Below, in pieces: positions 59,116 to 64,000 of a DNA stretch of 64,000 bases. The notes beneath the pieces were generated by a model. The model saw nothing but the letters and a program-made list of their open reading frames with translations, had not been told where the DNA came from and did no database searches. The position numbers and the translations under genes are program-made. Each line of letters opens with the position of its first letter. Position 1 is the first letter of the stretch. Origin of the DNA: Hyphomicrobiales bacterium (GTDB lineage Bacteria > Pseudomonadota > Alphaproteobacteria > Rhizobiales > Rhizobiaceae); the NCBI GenBank assembly GCA_900468535.1, contig UBTY01000050.1:65194-129193 (forward strand), in the 5' to 3' direction.

Positions 59116-59747
59116 AACAGTTCGACCTCTCGCTGTACCTTGTTCTTGATCCCGATCTCTGTGCCGGTATCGGCATGGTCGAGACGGCCCGTGCGGCGGT
59201 TGCAGGCGGTGCGACGATCGTGCAGTTGCGCGACAAGCATGCCGACACGGCGCGGATGATCGAGACCGGCCTGGCGTTGAAAGCCATGCTGTCAGGCATG
59301 GGCGCAGCGCTCATCGTCAACGACGATGTGGACGCGGCGATCGCCATTGGAGCCGATGGGCTCCACATCGGCCAGGACGACCTCGGCGCGCTGGCTGCGC
59401 GCGAGCGCATCGGCCCTGATATGATCCTTGGCCTTTCGGTCGAGACCGAAGCGCTGGCGGCTGCTGTGGATCCTGACATCGTCGATTACGCCGGGATCGG
59501 ACCGGTGTTTGCGACCGCCACCAAAGCCGACCACAAGCAGCCGATCGGCTTTGACGGCCTCGCGCGGCTCGTCGATGTCTGCCCGGTCCCTTCAGTCGCG
59601 ATCGGCGGCCTCAAGGCCACGCATGTCCGCGATGTCTTCGCGGCCGGCGCGGGCGGACTGGCCGTCGTCTCCGCGATTTGCGGCACGAGCGATCCGGAAG
59701 CCGCCGCCCGCGATATTGCCGATATCATTCGAGAGGCACGGAGATGA
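59112..59747 (+). CDS. thiE: Thiamine phosphate synthase
   Basis: A 211-residue ThiE barrel: LYLVLDPDLC, AAVAGGATIVQLRDKHADT with the phosphate and Mg region, LIVNDDVDAAIAIGADGLHIGQDD, GLSVETEA, DYAGIGPVFATATKADH, VAIGGLKATHV. It joins HMP-pyrophosphate and thiazole phosphate to give thiamine phosphate. Both ends overlap neighbours by ATGA. Confidence 0.95.
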   Translation: MKQFDLSLYLVLDPDLCAGIGMVETARAAVAGGATIVQLRDKHADTARMIETGLALKAMLSGMGAALIVNDDVDAAIAIGADGLHIGQDDLGALAARERIGPDMILGLSVETEALAAAVDPDIVDYAGIGPVFATATKADHKQPIGFDGLARLVDVCPVPSVAIGGLKATHVRDVFAAGAGGLAVVSAICGTSDPEAAARDIADIIREARR

Positions 59748-60565
59748 TCCGTAACGTCTTATCCATCGCCGGCTCCGACCCTTCCGGGGGCGCAGGCATA
59801 CAAGCTGATCTCAAGGCCTTCGCGGCCCGCGGCGTCTATGGCATGGCGGCACTCACGGCGCTTACCGCGCAAAACACGCAGGGCGTTTCCGGTGTGCATC
59901 TCGTGCCCGCCGGCTTTGTTGCCGACCAGATCCGGGCGGTTTTCGCAGATGTGAGGGTGGATGCCGTCAAGATCGGCATGATCGCCAATGCCGAGATTGC
60001 CCATGCCGTCGCCGAGGTGCTGCAATCCCACCGCGACATCCCAATCGTTCTCGACCCGGTAATGGTCGCAAAGGGCGGCGCCAATCTTCTCGATCCCGAG
60101 GCTGTCGATGTTCTGACGCGCCGGCTGCTGCCGCTCGCCACGCTGCTGACGCCCAACCTCCCAGAGGCTGCGGCACTGCTTCATCTGCGCCCAGCGGAAA
60201 GTCGCGCGGAGATGGCCGACCAGGCACAAAGGCTGCGCGCGCTCGGACCTCAAGCCGTGCTCGTCAAGGGCGGCCACCTCGCCGGCCCCGACAGCCCGGA
60301 TGTCCTGGCGACGGCCGATGGGCTTCGCTGGTTTGAAGCCGCCCGGGTGCCCACGGCCAACACGCATGGCACTGGCTGCACGCTCTCAAGCGCGCTGGCG
60401 GCGGAACTCGCGAAGGGCAAGGCCCTGCCCGAAGCGATCGGCACGGCCAAGGCCTATCTGGCCGCCGCCGTCGCTGAGGCCGATACGCTCGACGTCGGAA
60501 GGGGACATGGGCCCGTCCAGCATTTTCATGAACTTTGGAAGCTCACAGAAGGACACTCGAAATGA
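59744..60565 (+). CDS. thiD: Hydroxymethylpyrimidine/phosphomethylpyrimidine kinase
   Basis: A 273-residue ThiD of the ribokinase fold: VLSIAGSDPSGGAGIQADLKAFAARGVYGMAALTALTAQNT, DAVKIGMIAN, VLDPVMVAKGG, LTPNLPEAAAL, VLVKGGHL and HGTGCTLSSALAAELAKG with the catalytic Asp/Cys region. It phosphorylates HMP and HMP-phosphate. With thiM and thiE it forms a full salvage set. Start ATG 59744 overlaps the thiE stop. Confidence 0.95.
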   Translation: MIRNVLSIAGSDPSGGAGIQADLKAFAARGVYGMAALTALTAQNTQGVSGVHLVPAGFVADQIRAVFADVRVDAVKIGMIANAEIAHAVAEVLQSHRDIPIVLDPVMVAKGGANLLDPEAVDVLTRRLLPLATLLTPNLPEAAALLHLRPAESRAEMADQAQRLRALGPQAVLVKGGHLAGPDSPDVLATADGLRWFEAARVPTANTHGTGCTLSSALAAELAKGKALPEAIGTAKAYLAAAVAEADTLDVGRGHGPVQHFHELWKLTEGHSK

Positions 60566-61326
60566 CACTAGCGCTCAGCGAACAGACGGTCATCGTCACC
60601 GGTGGCGCCCGCGGTCTCGGTGCGGCCATCGCCACCGCCTTTGCCCGCGAAGGGGCGAAGGTTGCGATCAACTATCGCAATAGCCGCGACGAAGCCGAAG
60701 CGCTGGCTGAAAGCCTCGGTGACAGGGCTAAGGCGTTTCAGGCCGATATTCGCGATTCCGAAGCCGTCAGACGCATGGTGTCTGACGTCACGAACACCCT
60801 CGGCGCACCGACCACACTTGTGCACAACGCCCTCACCGATTTCAGCTTCAATGGCGATCAGCGCCCGAAGCTCGATCAGCTTTCCTGGGAGGCGATGACG
60901 GCGCAGCTCGACACGGCCGTGAAGGGAGCCTTGAACCTGATCCAGTCCGCCCGCCCCGCGATGGCCGCGGCCGGTTTCGGACGCATCATCACGATCGGCA
61001 CCAACCTCTTCCAGAACCCGGTTGTTCCCTACCACGATTATACGGCGGCCAAGGGTGCGCTTCTGTCACTGACACGCACGGCCGCAGCCGAACTCGGACC
61101 GCTCGGCATCACCGTCAACATGGTCTCGGGCGGCCTGCTGCGGACCACGCAGGCAAGCAGCGCGACGCCGGACGCAGTGTTCGAGCTGATCGCGGCCAGC
61201 ACGCCGCTTCGACGGGTGACGACGCCGGAGGAAGCTGCCGACGCGGTTCTCTTCTTCGCAAGCCCGTGGGCACGCGCCGTCACGGGACAAAACCTCATCG
61301 TCGACGGTGGCCTTGTCTTCGGCTAG
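60562..61326 (+). CDS. SDR family oxidoreductase in the thi operon
   Basis: A 254-residue classical SDR: VIVTGGARGLGAAIATAFAREGAKVAINYRN (with Arg/Asn after beta-2, hinting NADP), an NTLGAPTTLVHNAL segment, ITIGTNLFQ, YTAAKGALLSLTR with catalytic Tyr-Lys, and VTGQNLIVDGGLVFG. It resembles FabG-type 3-oxoacyl-ACP reductases. The start overlaps the thiD stop by ATGA, so it is translated with the riboswitch-controlled salvage genes. Its role in thiamine metabolism, if any, is not known to me. Confidence 0.87.
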   Translation: MTLALSEQTVIVTGGARGLGAAIATAFAREGAKVAINYRNSRDEAEALAESLGDRAKAFQADIRDSEAVRRMVSDVTNTLGAPTTLVHNALTDFSFNGDQRPKLDQLSWEAMTAQLDTAVKGALNLIQSARPAMAAAGFGRIITIGTNLFQNPVVPYHDYTAAKGALLSLTRTAAAELGPLGITVNMVSGGLLRTTQASSATPDAVFELIAASTPLRRVTTPEEAADAVLFFASPWARAVTGQNLIVDGGLVFG

Positions 61327-61347
61327 CCACCGTCTCGCTCCATCGCG

Positions 61348-62196
61348 TCAGGACTTGACCGCACCTGCGGTCAAGCCGGCGATGATATGCTTCTGCGCCA
61401 GGAAGAAGACGATGATGGTCGGCATGATAGTGAGCGTGATGAACGCAAGTACCAGCTGCCAGGCGGTTCCGAATTCGCCACGATAGACCATGATGCCGAG
61501 CGGCCAGGGATACATCTTCTCCGAATTCAGCATGATCAGCGGCAGGATATAGCTGTTCCAGCTGCCGACGAAGGAGATGATGCTGACTGTCGCGATGATC
61601 GGGCGCGAGAGCGGCAGGCAGATATGCCAGAAGAAGCGAATGTAGCCGCAGCCATCGACGACAGCCGCCTGGAACAATTCTTCCGGAAGGTTGCGAAAAT
61701 AGTTTCTGAACAGAAGGATGCTCATCCCGAGCCCGAAGGCGACCTGCGGCAGCACTACGCCCCAGTAGGTGTTGAGCAGTCCGAGATCACGGATGCGAAT
61801 GAACAGCGGCAGGATGGCGGTTGCGGCCGGAAACATCAGCCCGATGAGGAAGTAGTTCAAAAGGAAATCGGCACCGAAGAAGCGCACATGCGCGAAGCTG
61901 AAGGCCGCCATGGCTGAGACGGAGACCGTGAGAAACACCGTCAGCGCGGCGATGATCAGCGAGTTGACCATCTGCCGCCAGTAGCGGTCGCCGAACAGGA
62001 TATCGGTGTAGTTCTCCGCGTGCCATTCGACAGGCAGGCCGAAGGGATTGGTGCGCAGATCGCCCAGATCCTTGAAGCCGCCAAGTGCCGTGGTCACCAG
62101 CGGGATCAGCACGATCGCGGAGATGATGACCAGCGAGGTGTAGAGGTAGGCTTTGGTACCGGCGCTGAGCCGCTCGGATGTGACGACGTCAGTCAT
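61348..62196 (-). CDS. Sugar ABC transporter, permease (MalG/UgpE type)
   Basis: A 282-residue CUT1 permease: LYTSLVIISAIVLIPLVTTALGGFKDLGDLR, the EAA loop QAAVVDGCGYIRFFWHICLPLSRP, and a C-terminal QKHIIAGLTAGAVKS. ATG 62196 gives an eight-base overlap (ATGACTGA) with the upstream permease. It is the last visible gene of the operon and converges on the thi operon; no ATPase gene is adjacent within the window. Confidence 0.92.
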   Translation of the reverse strand: MTDVVTSERLSAGTKAYLYTSLVIISAIVLIPLVTTALGGFKDLGDLRTNPFGLPVEWHAENYTDILFGDRYWRQMVNSLIIAALTVFLTVSVSAMAAFSFAHVRFFGADFLLNYFLIGLMFPAATAILPLFIRIRDLGLLNTYWGVVLPQVAFGLGMSILLFRNYFRNLPEELFQAAVVDGCGYIRFFWHICLPLSRPIIATVSIISFVGSWNSYILPLIMLNSEKMYPWPLGIMVYRGEFGTAWQLVLAFITLTIMPTIIVFFLAQKHIIAGLTAGAVKS

Positions 62197-63130
62197 GGCG
62201 CATGAATATCCGTTTGTAACCGAAGGCAAGGGTGACGCAGATCAGGAACAGGACGACGCCCACGGCGCTTCCGAGGCCAACCTGCATGCGGGCAACACCG
62301 AAGTTGAACAGGAACGTCACCATCGTCTGCGTCGCATTGAAAGGCCCGCCACCGGTCAGCGGCATGATGAGATCGAACAGTTGCAGCGAACCGACGACGG
62401 CAAAGAATACCGAAAGGCGGACCGTCGAGCCGAGCAGTGGCAGGGTGATGTAGCGGAAACGCTGCCAACCGCTGGCGCCGTCGATCTCGGCCGCCTCCAG
62501 CACGCTTTTGTCCAGCGACTGAAGCCCGGCGATGAAGAGCATCATGTGGAAACCGAAGTATTTCCAGACGATGACGCCGAGCACGGCGTACATCGCCAGA
62601 TCCTTGTCGGCCAACACATAAGGGGTTTCGACGCCGAGAAGATGTGCGATCGATGCAAACAGGCCGTAGTCGCCGTCGTAGACGAAGCGCCAGATCAGGC
62701 CGGCTGCGACATCCGCCAGCACGTAGGGCAGGAAGAAGATCAGCCGGAACAACACGACGCCCGCGATACGATGCGCCAGCATCATCGCCAGCCAGATCGC
62801 CAGTGGAATCTGGATGATGATCGAGATGATCATGATCATCGCATTGTTCTTGAGCGCCGTCAGGAAGGCGCCGTTCTTGAACAGGAGCTCGAAGTTGCGC
62901 ATGCCGACATATTGCGTCGGCAGACCGTAGCCGTCCCATTTGTAAAGACTGTACCAGGCCGCTTCGCCCATCGGCAGGATGACGAAGACAGAAAACAGCA
63001 AAAGAGCCGGCGGTAGGAACAAGAGCAACACCGGCAAACGGCCGGACACGGCCGGATGCTTGCGCCGGGCAGACGCGGTCGCGGGAACGCGCATGGGCCT
63101 AACGGCTGTGGCGGCGCTGACATTGGCCAT
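62189..63130 (-). CDS. Sugar ABC transporter, permease (MalF/UgpA type)
   Basis: A 313-residue CUT1 permease with a cytoplasmic arginine-rich leader, LLLFLPPALLLFSVFVILPMGEAAWYSLYKW at TM1, the EAA loop EAAEIDGASGWQRFRYITLPLLG and PLTGGGPFNATQTMVTFLF. ATG 63130 is supported by GAGGT upstream; GTG 63142 is an alternative. It follows the binding-protein gene after a stem-loop. Confidence 0.92.
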   Translation of the reverse strand: MANVSAATAVRPMRVPATASARRKHPAVSGRLPVLLLFLPPALLLFSVFVILPMGEAAWYSLYKWDGYGLPTQYVGMRNFELLFKNGAFLTALKNNAMIMIISIIIQIPLAIWLAMMLAHRIAGVVLFRLIFFLPYVLADVAAGLIWRFVYDGDYGLFASIAHLLGVETPYVLADKDLAMYAVLGVIVWKYFGFHMMLFIAGLQSLDKSVLEAAEIDGASGWQRFRYITLPLLGSTVRLSVFFAVVGSLQLFDLIMPLTGGGPFNATQTMVTFLFNFGVARMQVGLGSAVGVVLFLICVTLAFGYKRIFMRHD

Positions 63131-63158
63131 GGGTGACCTCACTTCCCAATAGAAAATA

Positions 63159-63185
63159 GCGGCGCGAGAACTGGTCCCGCGCCGC
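63159..63185 (-). terminator. Intercistronic stem-loop after the binding-protein gene
   Basis: Perfect 8-bp GC stem (63159-63166 with 63178-63185) and an 11-base loop between the binding-protein stop and the first permease gene. Confidence 0.6.
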
Positions 63186-63196
63186 GATGGTCCTGA

Positions 63197-64000
63197 TCAG
63201 AACTGATCCTGCTCGAAGGCGTCCTGGATCTGCTGGGCACCGTCCTCCGAACTCATCTGGCCGGAAACGATGGCGACCGACACGTCGTTGACGACGCGAC
63301 CGACCGAGGGGCCGAGATCCTGGTCGAAGAAGTTCTGGTGCCAGGTCGAATGTGCCAGCTGCTCGGCGGATTCGTGCAGCAGGGGATCGGTGACGCCATC
63401 TTCCGCGCCGACCGCGACCGGAATGATCATGCCGGCCTTGGCCATGGCCCGCTCGTTTTCGGCGTTGGTCAGATAGGCGAGGAAGTCGAGCGCCTCAGGC
63501 GGCGCCTTCTTGGTAACGGCCCAGCCGTTCAGGCCGCCGAGCGTGTCGGTAACCGCACCTGCGCCACCCGTAACCGCCGGGAAGGCGAAGCGGCCGATGT
63601 TGTCGCCAGCCAAGCCCTTTTTGTCACCCGAATTGGTGCGTTGGTTCGCCTCGGTGTTCTGGAAGCCGAGGATCATCGCTGCCTTGCCATCGCCAAAGAC
63701 GCCCAGCGTCTGAGGCCATGTGGCGCCGAGATAGCCCGGCTGGAAGGGCTCTAGCTTGCCCAATTCGGCGAGTTGCTCGCCGGCCTTGATGACCGCGGGA
63801 TCCTTGAAGCCTTCGCCCTGGCCATTCTTGGCAGCGTCGAAGACCTTCTGGCCGCCGTCGCGCATCACGAGGTAGCTCCAGTAGAAATGGATCGGCCATT
63901 TCTCGCCGCCACCGCCAGCGATCGGCACGATGCCGGCATCCTTGATCTTCTTCACGGCCGCCAGGAAGTCATCCCAGCTCTTGATCGTCGTGGCATCGAC
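63197..64000 (-). CDS. Sugar ABC transporter, periplasmic binding protein, C-terminal part
   Basis: The last 267 residues of a family 1 sugar-binding protein; the frame stays open to the right edge, so the signal peptide and N-terminal lobe are missing. KSWDDFLAAVKKIKDAGIVPIAGGGGEKWP, GKAAMILGFQNTEANQ, NGWAVTKKAPPEALDFLAYLTNAENERAMAKAG and a C-terminal FEQDQF are typical. It leads the permease genes at 63130 and 62196. The substrate is unknown. Confidence 0.9.
   Translation of the reverse strand, partial: VDATTIKSWDDFLAAVKKIKDAGIVPIAGGGGEKWPIHFYWSYLVMRDGGQKVFDAAKNGQGEGFKDPAVIKAGEQLAELGKLEPFQPGYLGATWPQTLGVFGDGKAAMILGFQNTEANQRTNSGDKKGLAGDNIGRFAFPAVTGGAGAVTDTLGGLNGWAVTKKAPPEALDFLAYLTNAENERAMAKAGMIIPVAVGAEDGVTDPLLHESAEQLAHSTWHQNFFDQDLGPSVGRVVNDVSVAIVSGQMSSEDGAQQIQDAFEQDQF

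Noticed and set aside
1..64000. CRISPR arrays, tRNA or rRNA genes, insertion sequences and attachment sites
   Set aside because: No regularly spaced repeats, no cloverleaf or rRNA sequence, and no transposase or integrase frame could be recognised anywhere in the window.

Overview
The window is about 64 kb of compact, GC-rich DNA from an alphaproteobacterium, most probably a member of the Rhizobiaceae (Rhizobium, Agrobacterium or Ensifer group). The reasons are the density of ABC importers with their own catabolic enzymes, a PutA without its own DNA-binding domain beside a divergent Lrp-type PutR, a TPP riboswitch in front of thiM-thiE-thiD, a vitamin-B12 methylmalonyl-CoA mutase, and many ATGA gene overlaps. 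The gene mix is typical of a chromid or megaplasmid, but no replication, conjugation, rRNA, tRNA, phage or insertion-sequence gene is visible, so the replicon type is an inference.

Region by region. 1-1518: the end of urocanate hydratase, a PIN/Phd toxin-antitoxin pair on the other strand, and hutD. 1714-15829: a block that looks devoted to organosulfur and peptide-like nutrients. It holds tauABC with an NtaA/DszA-type flavin monooxygenase, a metNIQ transporter, a FAD/NAD(P) oxidoreductase, and an AhpD-fold protein without cysteines that leads an Opp/Dpp-type transporter operon. 16041-22338: a DUF2934 protein, two Gfo/Idh/MocA dehydrogenases divergent from an AraC regulator, an aldehyde dehydrogenase, a small unknown protein and a DUF2147 protein. 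22515-29708: a sugar ABC operon ending in an unusual single polypeptide that fuses a Gfo/Idh/MocA dehydrogenase to an aldo/keto reductase, with a divergent AraC regulator. 29715-33958: a LysR regulator divergent from a D-xylonate-dehydratase-like enzyme and a FAH-family 2-keto-3-deoxy-sugar-acid dehydratase. 34078-36603: a lipoprotein and methylmalonyl-CoA mutase. 36862-42261: a second sugar ABC operon headed by a Gfo/Idh/MocA dehydrogenase.

42265-53748: a small secreted protein, then a two-armed catabolic cluster. The left arm encodes an NTF2-like protein, an M81/MlrC metalloprotein and a D-serine-dehydratase-like PLP enzyme. The divergent right arm encodes RidA, an RpiR regulator, an SDR, a cytoplasmic GH20 hexosaminidase and a second M81 protein, followed by an MFS carrier and a TehA/SLAC1 channel. 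53808-58107: putA and putR. 58170-61326: TPP riboswitch, thiM, thiE, thiD and a coupled SDR. 61348-64000: a third sugar ABC operon, whose binding-protein gene runs off the right edge.

Two observations stand out. The fused dehydrogenase/aldo-keto reductase could couple two redox steps on one chain. The 42.7-51.4 kb cluster combines amino-sugar and D-amino-acid chemistry in a way I do not recognise as a described pathway. In addition, all six binding-protein genes of the ABC operons are followed at once by a strong stem-loop, suggesting a shared way of setting transporter stoichiometry.
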